A DNA stretch of 64,000 bases. It comes from CAVPHV01 sp963704825. GTDB taxonomy: Bacteria; Actinomycetota; Acidimicrobiia; Spongiisociales; UBA5794. Below, in pieces: positions 25,233-33,490 of this stretch; the first letter of the stretch is position 1, and each line of letters opens with the position of its first letter. A program made the translations under genes and the position numbers. The notes beneath the pieces are model-generated. The model had not been told where the DNA came from and did not search any database. It was given only the letters and a program-made list of their open reading frames with translations. The DNA is taken from positions 1 to 64,000 of the forward strand of contig CAVPHV010000004.1 of assembly GCA_963704825.1 (NCBI GenBank). Direction: 5' to 3'.

Positions 25233-27014
25233 TCAGCTGGTCTCGACCAGGGGGAGTGGGAGACCTCGGGCTTGGTCGTTGAGCATTTCTGTCAGTCGGG
25301 GGAGTTCGGTTTCCCAGCCGGGCTTGGCTTTGACCGCGACGCCATCCGGTCCGGGGGTCAGCATGAAGGCTTGGCCGTCGGCCAGCTCGAACCGGCTCTG
25401 GGTCAGGTAGAGCTTGGGTTTGACCTTCGCCGGGTCGCCGGTTTCGGGGCAGAAGACCATGCAGTTGCCGCACTCGTTGCACAGCTCGGCGAGGACGAAG
25501 TACTGCTGGCGGCCGCTGATGTCGGCGTCTTCGGGGGTGGGGAGTCGGAAGAAGGCGTCGTTGGGGCAGACGGTGACACAGAAGTTGCAGGCGACGCAGC
25601 CCCACATCTCGAGGTTGTGGTCGACCTTGCGAGGCAGATCCTCGTGGGCGTACAGGTCGTACTCGGACTTGCGGTCGCCGGAGACACTCTCGGTCATGTG
25701 AGCCTCGGCCGGGCCCCGGAACCCCGCAGCGGTTGCCTCTTCCCAGCTGTGCCGGTGCCATTCGGCGAGATTGGCGGCGCCGGCCGCGATCATGTCGCGC
25801 TCCAACTGGCGAATCATGGGCTCCAATCGTCCATAGCCTCCGGGCCGCAGAAGATCTGAGCACAGCGTCGCCGGAGCAACACCCATGCCGAGGGTGGCGC
25901 TGATGTTCTCCTTGGTCAGGCCCGCCGAGAAGCTGACCTGGACCGGGCCATCGTGGCCGGCGACCCGGAAGGTACCCGGCATGGTGCTCAGGAGGTCGTC
26001 GAGTAGACAGGTGGCGAGCACGTGGAGCGGGGGACCGGACATATACATCGGGTCGTCGGGGAGGAAGTCCCGGTCGTTGTTGACGACCATGGTGTTGGTG
26101 AGCTTGACCCCAAATCTGCGGCCATTGGCCGCCGCATACTTCTGGAGGTCGGTGATCAGGTCGACGGCGCGGCTGATCTCGAGGTCATCGACAAATGAGA
26201 GGCGGTTGAGTCTGATGTGCTCGTAGGCGAGGTCCTGCTGGAGCACCTCGACCACCCGCCCAAAGCCAAGCAGGGTGGGGTTGAGCTTGGCGATGACGTC
26301 GAGCCCATGGCGATCCATCAGATGCTTGACCATCGCCTCGATCTCATCCGGCGGGCAGCCGTGGAAAGTGGACAGTGTGAGCGTGTCGGAGATCTCCGTG
26401 GGGAAGTCGAAGTCGCGGAACTCGGCAAACCGTTCGGGGATGAGCGGGCGAAGTCGCTCGATTTCGGTGGTGGCGTCGCGCATCGCATCGATGAACCCCC
26501 CGACCTTGTCGGTCTGGATTCCGGCGAGGTCGTAGCCGACTGATATGTCGAACAAGTGCGGCCCCGGATCTTCGCCGAGATAGGGCTTCAGCGGCTCCCA
26601 GCGGCGCAGGATCTCGATCATCATCCACGCTTTGACGTATTCCTCGAGCGACTCGTGGACCCTGAGCTCCTGGCTCCATTCGATATTGAAGCCGATGGTC
26701 TCCATGTCGATGCAGGGGCGGGCAATGTCGAGGTCGTCGAGCACCTGGACCGTCTTCAATTCGAAGACCCTGGCGCCGGCGAGCCAGCCGAGCACGATGT
26801 TCTGCGCCATCTGGCTGTGCGGGCCTGCCGCCGGCCCAACCGGGGTTGCCGCCGGCCGGCCCAGGAAGTCCATCGACAGGTCCACCCCGTCGGCCTTCTT
26901 CCAGAAGCGGGCGATGGGCAGGTCGAAGATCCGTTGCCGGCTCTCCCACTCCCGGGCGACGCGGCCCAGCAAGAGGTCGAGCGGGAACGGGGTCAGCGCA
27001 GGCGCCTGGGGCAT
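25233..27014 (-). CDS. Short YgfK paralog: DHOD-like domain plus 2x[4Fe-4S], without the GltD-type flavin domain
   Basis: 593 residues. The N-terminal part (about 1-460) parallels the dihydroorotate-dehydrogenase-like domain of the full-length YgfK at 52638: GPAAGPHSQMAQNIVLGWL, ELKTVQVLDDLDIARPCID, STFHGCPPDEIEAMVKHL (about 212-229), KLNPTLLGFGRV and MYMSGPPLHVLA. Two ferredoxin motifs follow, CVACNFCVTVCP (about 475) and CNECGNCMVFCPETGDP (about 516). The roughly 450-residue NADPH/FAD GltD-like block of YgfK is absent, so it needs a separate electron donor or acceptor. Probably a reductive enzyme on a purine- or pyrimidine-like ring. Confidence 0.8.
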   Translation of the reverse strand: MPQAPALTPFPLDLLLGRVAREWESRQRIFDLPIARFWKKADGVDLSMDFLGRPAATPVGPAAGPHSQMAQNIVLGWLAGARVFELKTVQVLDDLDIARPCIDMETIGFNIEWSQELRVHESLEEYVKAWMMIEILRRWEPLKPYLGEDPGPHLFDISVGYDLAGIQTDKVGGFIDAMRDATTEIERLRPLIPERFAEFRDFDFPTEISDTLTLSTFHGCPPDEIEAMVKHLMDRHGLDVIAKLNPTLLGFGRVVEVLQQDLAYEHIRLNRLSFVDDLEISRAVDLITDLQKYAAANGRRFGVKLTNTMVVNNDRDFLPDDPMYMSGPPLHVLATCLLDDLLSTMPGTFRVAGHDGPVQVSFSAGLTKENISATLGMGVAPATLCSDLLRPGGYGRLEPMIRQLERDMIAAGAANLAEWHRHSWEEATAAGFRGPAEAHMTESVSGDRKSEYDLYAHEDLPRKVDHNLEMWGCVACNFCVTVCPNDAFFRLPTPEDADISGRQQYFVLAELCNECGNCMVFCPETGDPAKVKPKLYLTQSRFELADGQAFMLTPGPDGVAVKAKPGWETELPRLTEMLNDQARGLPLPLVETS

Positions 27015-27062
27015 GGTGGTCTCCTCTCCACTCAGGAACCTACCCGCCTCGAAGCCACCCTG

Positions 27063-27116
27063 CTGTTCCTGCGTGGCCAGGGTGCCAGAAAGCGCGCTTG
27101 AACCACGCCAGAACAG
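27063..27116. repeat. 54-nt hairpin repeat, copy 3
   Basis: It begins CTGTTCCTGCGTGGCCAGGG, has the centre CCAGAAAGCGCGC and ends AACCACGCCAGAACAG. First of a tandem pair separated by 18 bases, between the ACT-domain gene and the short ygfK paralog. Confidence 0.8.
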
Positions 27117-27134
27117 CGGGGCGCGGCGACCGTT

Positions 27135-27188
27135 CTGTTCGTGCGTGGCTGAGGTACGAGAAAGCGCGCCTCAGCCACGCCAGAACAG
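27135..27188. repeat. 54-nt hairpin repeat, copy 4
   Basis: A well-preserved copy: left arm CTGTTCGTGCGTGGCTGAGG, loop with AGAAAG, right arm CCTCAGCCACGCCAGAACAG. The 24-base arms pair with four mismatches. Confidence 0.82.
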
Positions 27189-27201
27189 GAGAGGGAACTG
27201 G

Positions 27202-27579
27202 TCAGTCTTCGTCGAGGAGGGCGCGGACCTTGTCGAGGTCGTTGGCACTGACGACGACTCGGTCGCCCATGGCCATGTAGAGGGTGGTGAGCACGGCGCC
27301 GGTGTCGGCCACCTGGCGGGCCAGCCTGCCGAGCCTGCCGGGCTCGTTGGCGATCTGCGCGATGATCACCTCATGCTGGTCGAGGGCGCTGAACCCGGCA
27401 TCGAGGAGGGCGGCTTTGCCGGCGGCAGCATCCTCATCGGCGACAACGACACGGACCACCCGGCCGCTGGTTGAGGGAAAGGTGCATGAAGCCTCGACGT
27501 TGACGCCGGCGGCGCCGAGGGTTTCCCAGATCTCGGCGGCAGCCCGATCGGCGGAGATGATGAATGTCATGTCTTGCAT
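27202..27579 (-). CDS. Tandem ACT-domain protein
   Basis: 125 residues with two ACT-like beta-alpha-beta units: residues about 4-60 (FIISADRAAAEIWETLGAAG) and about 68-120 (IIAQIANEPGRLGRLARQVADTG, the classic ACT EPGxLxxLxxxVA turn). ACT domains bind amino acids or other small ligands and regulate enzymes; stand-alone pairs have no catalytic part. The start is ATG 27579 (MQDM) or 27570 (MTF). It begins 12 bases after the iolB stop, so it is co-transcribed with iolB. Target unknown. Confidence 0.75.
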   Translation of the reverse strand: MQDMTFIISADRAAAEIWETLGAAGVNVEASCTFPSTSGRVVRVVVADEDAAAGKAALLDAGFSALDQHEVIIAQIANEPGRLGRLARQVADTGAVLTTLYMAMGDRVVVSANDLDKVRALLDED

Positions 27580-27591
27580 GAGTGAACCCTT

Positions 27592-28437
27592 TCAGGCTGT
27601 GGTGAGGGGGAGTCGGGGATCGGGGGGAAGAGCGTCGAGCATAGCTCGTGCCCAGTGATGGTCGGGATCGTCGGTGAACTTCCAAACCCGCTCTTCGGCC
27701 GGTCCCGCCATCACGTTCAGGAAGTACATGTGATGCCCGGGGGTTGGTGCCGAAGGGCCGTGGTAGCCACGCGGCACCAGGTACACGTCGCCGTCGCGGA
27801 CGGTCACGGTGTCGTCGATGGCTCCGTCGGTGGTATAGCACGAGAAGATACCGGTTCCGGCGTCGCCGCTGATCTTGAAGTAATAGATCTCCTCCAGTTC
27901 CACCTCGTCATCCGTGAACTCGTCGTGCTTGTGCGGCGGGTACGACGACCAGCCCCCTTCGGGGGTGATGACCTCGACGGCGATCAGCCGGTCTGCCTCG
28001 CAGACGTCCGCACTGAGGAAGTTGTTGATCTGGCGGGTACCGATGCCGCCTCCCCGGACCTCCACCGGAATATCGGCGGCACGAACGACGTAAGGGTCGA
28101 TGTGGCGGCGCGCCTTTGCGGTGCACAGCGCGATCTCGCCCGACCCGGTGATGCGCGCCTCTGTGTCGATGGGAAGGTAGGCAAATCCGGCGATCCCCTC
28201 GAACACCCCGGCGCGCCCGTCGACGTCGAAGCTGTGGTGGTCGACCTCAACCCGGCATGAACCGCTGAGGGGGAGCGCCGCCATTTCCGTGTCGCCGGTC
28301 GAGATGACCCTCGACTCGCCGTTGCTCAACGTCATCACCGTCAGGCCGCTGTACGCCCAACCGGCAGATTCGGCGGTGATCACCAGATCGGAGCCGGCGG
28401 GGTCCCCAGCGGCGCTGGGGAGAAACAGGTGCTGCAT
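27592..28437 (-). CDS. iolB: 5-deoxy-glucuronate isomerase
   Basis: 281 residues from ATG 28437 (MQHLFLPSAAGD, the usual N-terminus); an in-frame upstream start at 28473 would lie inside the operator. Bicupin fold, with metal-site motifs YPPHKHDEF (about 177-185) and EEIYYFKI, then VYLVPRGYHGPSAPTPGH. IolB isomerises 5-deoxy-D-glucuronate to 2-deoxy-5-keto-D-gluconate in myo-inositol breakdown. It is transcribed away from the rest of the cluster, with an operator palindrome 21 bases upstream of its start. Confidence 0.92.
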   Translation of the reverse strand: MQHLFLPSAAGDPAGSDLVITAESAGWAYSGLTVMTLSNGESRVISTGDTEMAALPLSGSCRVEVDHHSFDVDGRAGVFEGIAGFAYLPIDTEARITGSGEIALCTAKARRHIDPYVVRAADIPVEVRGGGIGTRQINNFLSADVCEADRLIAVEVITPEGGWSSYPPHKHDEFTDDEVELEEIYYFKISGDAGTGIFSCYTTDGAIDDTVTVRDGDVYLVPRGYHGPSAPTPGHHMYFLNVMAGPAEERVWKFTDDPDHHWARAMLDALPPDPRLPLTTA

Positions 28438-28457
28438 GTTGGGCCTCGCGGTCGAAA

Positions 28458-28471
28458 TTGGAACGTTCCAC
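28458..28471. promoter_or_regulatory. LacI-type operator upstream of iolB
   Basis: TTGGAACGTTCCAC, a near-perfect 14-bp palindrome centred on CpG, as usual for LacI-family sites. Four relatives lie upstream of other units in this island (32308, 32457, 35291, 49041). The likely binder is the LacI protein encoded at 49076. Confidence 0.75.
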
Positions 28472-28572
28472 AATCAAGTTACCCGTGTCGGTGGTCCGGT
28501 GTCAATCAATGCCCCGGGGGCAAACGCAGCGCTGGTGTATCGTCGGCGGCGGTCTCCGGCCGGGAATGAGTG

Positions 28573-29133
28573 ATGCGACAAACCAGGATCGTGGTGCTGG
28601 CAGGTGTGATGCTGCTGGTAGCGGCATGTGCATCTGCGGGAGGAGACGACTCGGGTTCCCTGACGATGGGCGAGAGCGTGGCAGCGGACTTGGCAGCCCT
28701 GGCCCGGGAGACCTTCGACGGGTTCGCGGCCGCTGCTCCTGCCGCCGTGGCTTGCATGGGGGATGTTCGCCTCGAAGCCTCTCGTCAGCTCGACGATTTG
28801 GCCCGCTACGACCAGGGCACCGCCACCATTGAAGTCCGCGTTCCCGCCAACGCCGCCAGTCTCGAGGCCTCGCTGATTCACGAGCTGGCCCACCACCTGG
28901 AGGTTTCGTGTCCGTCCCATGCCGAGTTCCGCCCCGCGTTCCTCGCTGCCCAAGGGCATCCGGCGGAAACCCCATGGTTCGCCGACGTTGCCTGGGAACA
29001 GAAGCCGTCTGAGCAGTTCGCCGAGGCGGTCGTAGCCGCCACACTCGGCGATCGCCGCCGCAACCAACTCACGATTCAGCTCACGCCAGAGGCGTTGGGC
29101 GCCACACGTGACTGGCTTCAGACCGAAGCCTGA
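28573..29133 (+). CDS. Small lipoprotein with zincin HExxH motif
   Basis: About 186 residues (ATG 28573; GTG 28570 possible). A lipobox signal peptide (VVLAGVMLLVAAC, Cys about 19) is followed by a compact domain containing IHELAHHLEVSC (about residues 99-110), i.e. HExxH plus a third downstream acidic/His region, which suggests a minimal zinc metallopeptidase. No other peptidase-family signature is recognisable. It is divergent from iolB and convergent with the sugar ABC operon; its role in the island is unknown and it may be a bystander. Confidence 0.65.
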   Translation: MRQTRIVVLAGVMLLVAACASAGGDDSGSLTMGESVAADLAALARETFDGFAAAAPAAVACMGDVRLEASRQLDDLARYDQGTATIEVRVPANAASLEASLIHELAHHLEVSCPSHAEFRPAFLAAQGHPAETPWFADVAWEQKPSEQFAEAVVAATLGDRRRNQLTIQLTPEALGATRDWLQTEA

Positions 29134-29157
29134 AGCCAGCCAACACGGGCGATCAGT

Positions 29158-29973
29158 TCACTCGGTGTCCGACGAGGTTTCCCGGGTTGCCGTCTCGAGC
29201 TCGTGGGTGAGCACCTCGAGATCGGCCCCACCGGCCATCATCTGTACGAGCTCGTCGAGCGTGATCTCGTCTTTGGAGTAGTCGCCGTAGATCTGCCCCC
29301 GGCGCAGGATGACAAAGTGGTCGCCGACCGGATAGGCGTGGTGCGGGTTGTGGGTGATCAGGATGACCCCGATGCCCCGCTGCTTGGCCTGGACCACGTA
29401 CTTGAGCACCACACCGGCCTGCTTCACCCCGAGCGCCGCGGTTGGCTCATCGAGAATCAGAACCTCGGCACCGAAGTAGACGGCGCGGGCAATCGCGACC
29501 GACTGGCGTTCACCGCCCGAGAGGGTGCCCACCGGCTGATCGGAGTCGCGCAAGTCGATTCCCATCTTGGCCATCTCTTCGCTGGTGGTCTTCTTGGCGA
29601 ATTCGACGTCGAACATCTTGAAGGGTCCGGCACCCTTGCTGGGCTCTGATCCCAGGAAGAAATTCCTCCAGATCGACATCAGCGGGATCATGGCGAGATC
29701 CTGATACACCGTGGCGATCCCAAGTTCGAGGGCGTCGCGGGGCGAGTCGAAGTGCATTCTGTCGCCCTTGAAGAAGTACTCGCCTTCGCTCGGCTTGTAC
29801 ACGCCGGACAGGACCTTGATCAGCGTCGACTTGCCGGCACCGTTGTCGCCGAGCAAGCAGGTGACTTCGCCCGCCCGTACGAAGGCCGACACGTCTTCGA
29901 GCGCAATGACGCCTCCGAAGTACTTCGAGATGTTCCGAACTTCGAGGAGCGGACTCTTGGCTTCCGTAGTCAT
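29158..29973 (-). CDS. Sugar/cyclitol ABC transporter ATPase (single domain)
   Basis: 271 residues from ATG 29973, chosen because GGAGGTGATGGT precedes it. One ABC domain as in FrcA: Walker A GDNGAGKST (about 42-50), signature GTLSGGERQSVAIARAVYFG, Walker B VLILDEPTAAL and H-loop LITHNPHHA. Third gene of the binding protein-permease-ATPase operon; it starts 4 bases after the permease stop. Confidence 0.9.
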   Translation of the reverse strand: MTTEAKSPLLEVRNISKYFGGVIALEDVSAFVRAGEVTCLLGDNGAGKSTLIKVLSGVYKPSEGEYFFKGDRMHFDSPRDALELGIATVYQDLAMIPLMSIWRNFFLGSEPSKGAGPFKMFDVEFAKKTTSEEMAKMGIDLRDSDQPVGTLSGGERQSVAIARAVYFGAEVLILDEPTAALGVKQAGVVLKYVVQAKQRGIGVILITHNPHHAYPVGDHFVILRRGQIYGDYSKDEITLDELVQMMAGGADLEVLTHELETATRETSSDTE

Positions 29974-29977
29974 ACCA

Positions 29978-31051
29978 TCACCTCCTTGCGGCGCGTTGCC
30001 GGATGTAGTTGTTGAAAACGACCGCCACAACGAGCAGACCGCCGACGAAGACGCGGAACCAGTCGGCGTCCACGCCCCAAATGATGACCCCCTGCTGCAG
30101 CGTGGCGAAGGCCAGAGCGCCGAAGAAGGCGCCGATGGCCGACCCATAGCCTCCGGTCAGCAGCGTTCCGCCGACCACCACCGCGATGATGGCATTGAAC
30201 TCCTGCAGGGTGCCGCGTAGCGCATCCGACCCGGTGAACTGCACCGCCTGGATCAGCGCCACCAAGAAGGCTGCGAAGGCGGTACCCATGAAGAGCAGGA
30301 TCTTGACCCGTCGGGTCGGGACTCCAACGTTGCGGGCGGAATCTTCTGAGCCGCCGGTGCCGAAGATCCAGTTGCCCCACGCGGTTCGGCTCAGCAGCCA
30401 CGTGGCCACGACGACGAGGCCGATCCACCACAGGATGGCGATATTGAAGCTGGCCCCGAAGATGTCGATGTTTCTGCCAAAGAGGGTGTTGAAGAAGCCG
30501 AATCCCTGGGCCTGATCGAGGCCGCCGAGTTGCGTCCGATTGGTTCGCTGCCGAGTGATGGCGATGGCCAGGCCACGCAGGATGAACAAAGAACCAAGGG
30601 TGACAATGAACGACGGTAACTTCGTCGTCACCACCAATGCCCCGTTGCCCATTCCGATCAGTAGGGCGAGCACCAGGGCTACCAGGACGGCGATCCACAG
30701 CGGCCAGCCAAATCCTCCCGCTGCGGCGGGGGTGGCCCCGATCATGATGGCCATGCCGGAGAACCCAAGGATCGAGCCGATCGATAGGTCGAACTCGCCG
30801 CCGATCATCAACAGGCAGACGGCAATCGCCATGATACCGAGCGGAGCGGCGCGATTGAGGATCGCCGCCGTGGCGCCCATACTCACAAAGTTGTTGCTGC
30901 CGGCGACGATGGCAAAGAAGATCCAGAGCAGTACCGTGATGATTATTGCGCCGGTGCCCGGCATCACCAGCAAGCGCTGAATGAGTCCGACCTCTCTGAC
31001 CCGTTCGTCCGTCTTCGTCGGTGTCTCAGCCTTGGGTGCTTCCGTCGTCAC
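29978..31051 (-). CDS. Sugar/cyclitol ABC transporter permease
   Basis: 357 residues, RbsC/FrcB-like BPD_transp_2 family, with about 9-10 membrane helices after a 30-residue hydrophilic N-terminus. Conserved segments are IGGEFDLSIGSILGFSGMA (about 98-116), LIGMGNGALVVTTKLPSFIVTLGS and VVGGTLLTGGYGSAIGAFFGAL. It works with the ATPase and the binding protein. The cluster suggests inositol or a related cyclitol as cargo. Confidence 0.9.
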   Translation of the reverse strand: MTTEAPKAETPTKTDERVREVGLIQRLLVMPGTGAIIITVLLWIFFAIVAGSNNFVSMGATAAILNRAAPLGIMAIAVCLLMIGGEFDLSIGSILGFSGMAIMIGATPAAAGGFGWPLWIAVLVALVLALLIGMGNGALVVTTKLPSFIVTLGSLFILRGLAIAITRQRTNRTQLGGLDQAQGFGFFNTLFGRNIDIFGASFNIAILWWIGLVVVATWLLSRTAWGNWIFGTGGSEDSARNVGVPTRRVKILLFMGTAFAAFLVALIQAVQFTGSDALRGTLQEFNAIIAVVVGGTLLTGGYGSAIGAFFGALAFATLQQGVIIWGVDADWFRVFVGGLLVVAVVFNNYIRQRAARR

Positions 31052-31090
31052 ACGCGTCCTCCTCCCGTGCCGCCGCCTTCAGAAAAGTTG

Positions 31091-31122
31091 GGTTGGGGCC
31101 CGCCTTGCGGCGGGCCCCAACC
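31091..31122 (-). terminator. Strong hairpin between binding-protein and permease genes
   Basis: A perfect 14-bp stem GGTTGGGGCCCGCC/GGCGGGCCCCAACC with a 4-base loop. On the minus strand it is followed by CAACTTTTC, a short U-run. It sits just after the substrate-binding gene and likely attenuates read-through to the permease and ATPase so that binding protein is made in excess. Confidence 0.72.
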
Positions 31123-31134
31123 CCTTGCTGCTAT

Positions 31135-32169
31135 TTAGCGGGTACCCGCTTCAGAAGCCGCAATGACGTCGGCCGCGGTGTCCGCGGTCACGATCTGCGG
31201 TCCGGTCAGGATCACGCGCTCCACCGAGCCGAGGGGCAGCGCGCCCGTCTCCAGATACTGGGTCAACAGCACGATCGGCAGGTAGCCCTGCAGATACTGT
31301 GCCTGGTCGATGGCGAACAGCATGTTGCCGTCGATGATCGCCTGGAGAACCTCCGGTCCCAGGTCGAACGTTGCCAGCTTCATGGTCCCCAACTGTCCTG
31401 CGCTGTCGAGTGCGGCGAGGGCCGGATTGGCACCAGTCGGGCCGAGGGTCAGGATGCCGTCGACGCCAGCGTTGGCCTGCAGGGCACCGGAAATTGCCTC
31501 TTGAGCGCCGGTCGGGTCGGCGAGGTCAACTGGAACGACGGTGACGTCGCCGCCGAGTCCGTCGGTGAAGCCGCCACAGCGAAGGTCGAGGGCGGCATTG
31601 CCGACTTCCTGGTTCACACAGAGGCCCTTGGTCACGCCCTCGGCAGCCATCCGCTGACCGGCGATGAGGCCGGCTTCGTACTCTGTCTGGCCGACGTGGA
31701 CGAGCACACCGAGGTCGGCGAACACGTCGCTACCCGAGTTCATCGAGATGACGGGGATCCCGGCCGCGACTGCAGCTTCGATCGAAGATGCCAGTGCATC
31801 GGCATCGGGAATCGTCACAACCAAGCCGTCGGGATTCGACGCCACCGCGGCGTCGATGATCTGGCTCATCTCGACCATGTCGAAGGTGCCCGGCGCCTGG
31901 TACTGGACCTCAACGCCCATGTCGGCGGCAGCGGCGCTCACGCCGTTGGCCGCAACCGACCAGAACGGGTCGGACGATTGGCCATGCGATACGACGATGA
32001 AGCGGTAGTCGCGTTGCGAGACCTGACCGTCTCCTCCACCACCGTCGGCCGTGGTGGTGGTACCACCGTCGCCTCCGGCTGTGGTCTCCGTGGTGCTGTC
32101 GTCGTCGCCACAGGCGGCGACAACAAGCATGAGTGCAAATAGAACCGCCATCCAGCGGAATCGTCTCAT
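31135..32169 (-). CDS. Sugar/cyclitol ABC transporter substrate-binding lipoprotein
   Basis: 344 residues. Signal peptide with lipobox LVVAAC (Cys about 20), then a Thr/Gly/Asp linker and a RbsB-type periplasmic-binding fold (YRFIVVSHGQSSDPFWSVAANG, IDAAVASNPDGLVVTIPD, ISMNSGSDVFADLG). First gene of the minus-strand importer operon. A LacI operator lies 139 bases upstream (32308). Ligand inferred as inositol-like from the neighbouring iol genes. Confidence 0.9.
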   Translation of the reverse strand: MRRFRWMAVLFALMLVVAACGDDDSTTETTAGGDGGTTTTADGGGGDGQVSQRDYRFIVVSHGQSSDPFWSVAANGVSAAAADMGVEVQYQAPGTFDMVEMSQIIDAAVASNPDGLVVTIPDADALASSIEAAVAAGIPVISMNSGSDVFADLGVLVHVGQTEYEAGLIAGQRMAAEGVTKGLCVNQEVGNAALDLRCGGFTDGLGGDVTVVPVDLADPTGAQEAISGALQANAGVDGILTLGPTGANPALAALDSAGQLGTMKLATFDLGPEVLQAIIDGNMLFAIDQAQYLQGYLPIVLLTQYLETGALPLGSVERVILTGPQIVTADTAADVIAASEAGTR

Positions 32170-32497
32170 GAATCCCTCCTCAGGGAGAAAAAGGCTGCCC
32201 CGATCGGTCGGTCACTTGACACGCCCATACGGTGCAGCCTCCTTGCCGTCGCAGAACCGACGGCGTTTGCGTTTGGAGCCATCCGATCGTCCTCCTCCGA
32301 GGCAACTTTGGAACGCTCCAACTTGTCACAACGATAACTTAGTGCTTCGGCCCGCCGCGTTCAACAGGCACTCGGCCTCCCCAGGATACGCGAATCGAGG
32401 CCCGGTGTGCTGCCACCTCTTGCATCGAATGGGGGCCGGTCGATTTGCGGTATCCTTTGGAGCGTTCCAAGTCCAGAAGACGTACCAGAGGAGGGAC
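32170..32497. promoter_or_regulatory. Divergent control region with two LacI-type operators
   Basis: This 328-base space separates the importer operon (-) from the Gfo/Idh-iolE operon (+). It contains TTGGAACGCTCCAA at 32308-32321 and TTGGAGCGTTCCAA at 32457-32470, each the complement of the other and 149 bases apart. The spacing would allow a repression loop. No gene is seen in the region. Confidence 0.72.
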
Positions 32498-33490
32498 ATG
32501 CGATTCTCGCTGATAGGCGCCGGGCGGATCGGCTCAAACCACGCCGCCGTACTCGCCGACGTTGCGGCGGTCGATCACTTGGCCGTCGCCGATCTGGAGC
32601 CGGAACGTGCCGTCGCCCTCGCAGCACGCTTTGACCTGGCCGAGCCGGTCGACGTCGATCGTGCCTTCGATGGTGTCGACGCCGTGGTCATCGCTACCTC
32701 GACCGACACCCACGCCGTGCTGCTGGAACGGGCCGCAGCTGCCGGCGTCGCCGCGTTCTGCGAGAAGCCGATCGCTCTCGACCTGGAGAGCACCAGAGCG
32801 GCGGTCGCCGCGGTGGACGCCGCGGGGATCACCGTGCAGATGGGGTTCCAGCGCCGCTACGACCCGGCGATGCGAGCGATCCGAGACAGCGTCGTCTCGG
32901 GGGAGTTGGGTACTGCGTATCTCGTCCGATCCCAGACCCACGATCCATCGCCGCCGCCGCTCGACTACCTGCCGGTGTCGGGTGGCATCTTCCGGGATTG
33001 CTTGATTCACGACATCGACATCGTGCGCTATGTCAGTGGCCAGGAGGTGGTTTCCGTGACTGCCGCCGGGGCCGTGCTCGGCTTCGAAGAGATCGGCGCC
33101 CTCGGTGACGTCGATACCGCGACCGTAGTGCTTGGGCTTTCGGAAGGGACGCTGGCGCAGTTGTCGGCGCTCCGTCACGACCCGGTCGGGTACGACGTGC
33201 GTCTCGAAGTCTTCGGCTCGAAACGCGCCTTGGCGGCCGGGTGGAGCGATCGTTCGCCGATCCACTCCACCGAGCCAGGTGTTGCCGCCACGAGCGATCC
33301 CATCGAGTCTTTCATGGACCGCTTTGATGCCGCGTTCCGAGCTGAGATGGAGGCCTTTGTTCGGGTGATTCGGGGTGAGGAAGCGCCGGCCTCGAACCAC
33401 CACGACGCCTATCAAGACCTTCGGGTGGCGGTCGCCTGTGACCTGTCGCTGGCCGAGGGACGTACCGTGAGAATGGAGGAAATCGAGTGA
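32498..33490 (+). CDS. Gfo/Idh/MocA oxidoreductase, inositol 2-dehydrogenase-like
   Basis: 330 residues from ATG 32498 after GAGGAGGG; longer in-frame upstream sequence is regulatory. NAD(P) motif IGAGRIGSNHAAVLA (residues 5-19), EKPIALDLE (about 90-98, with the family lysine) and the active-site region GGIFRDCLIHDIDIVRYVSG (about 160-179). IolG-type enzymes oxidise myo-inositol at C2 to 2-keto-inositol. It overlaps the iolE start, which supports that role; two more family members follow, so exact substrates are uncertain. Confidence 0.85.
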   Translation: MRFSLIGAGRIGSNHAAVLADVAAVDHLAVADLEPERAVALAARFDLAEPVDVDRAFDGVDAVVIATSTDTHAVLLERAAAAGVAAFCEKPIALDLESTRAAVAAVDAAGITVQMGFQRRYDPAMRAIRDSVVSGELGTAYLVRSQTHDPSPPPLDYLPVSGGIFRDCLIHDIDIVRYVSGQEVVSVTAAGAVLGFEEIGALGDVDTATVVLGLSEGTLAQLSALRHDPVGYDVRLEVFGSKRALAAGWSDRSPIHSTEPGVAATSDPIESFMDRFDAAFRAEMEAFVRVIRGEEAPASNHHDAYQDLRVAVACDLSLAEGRTVRMEEIE

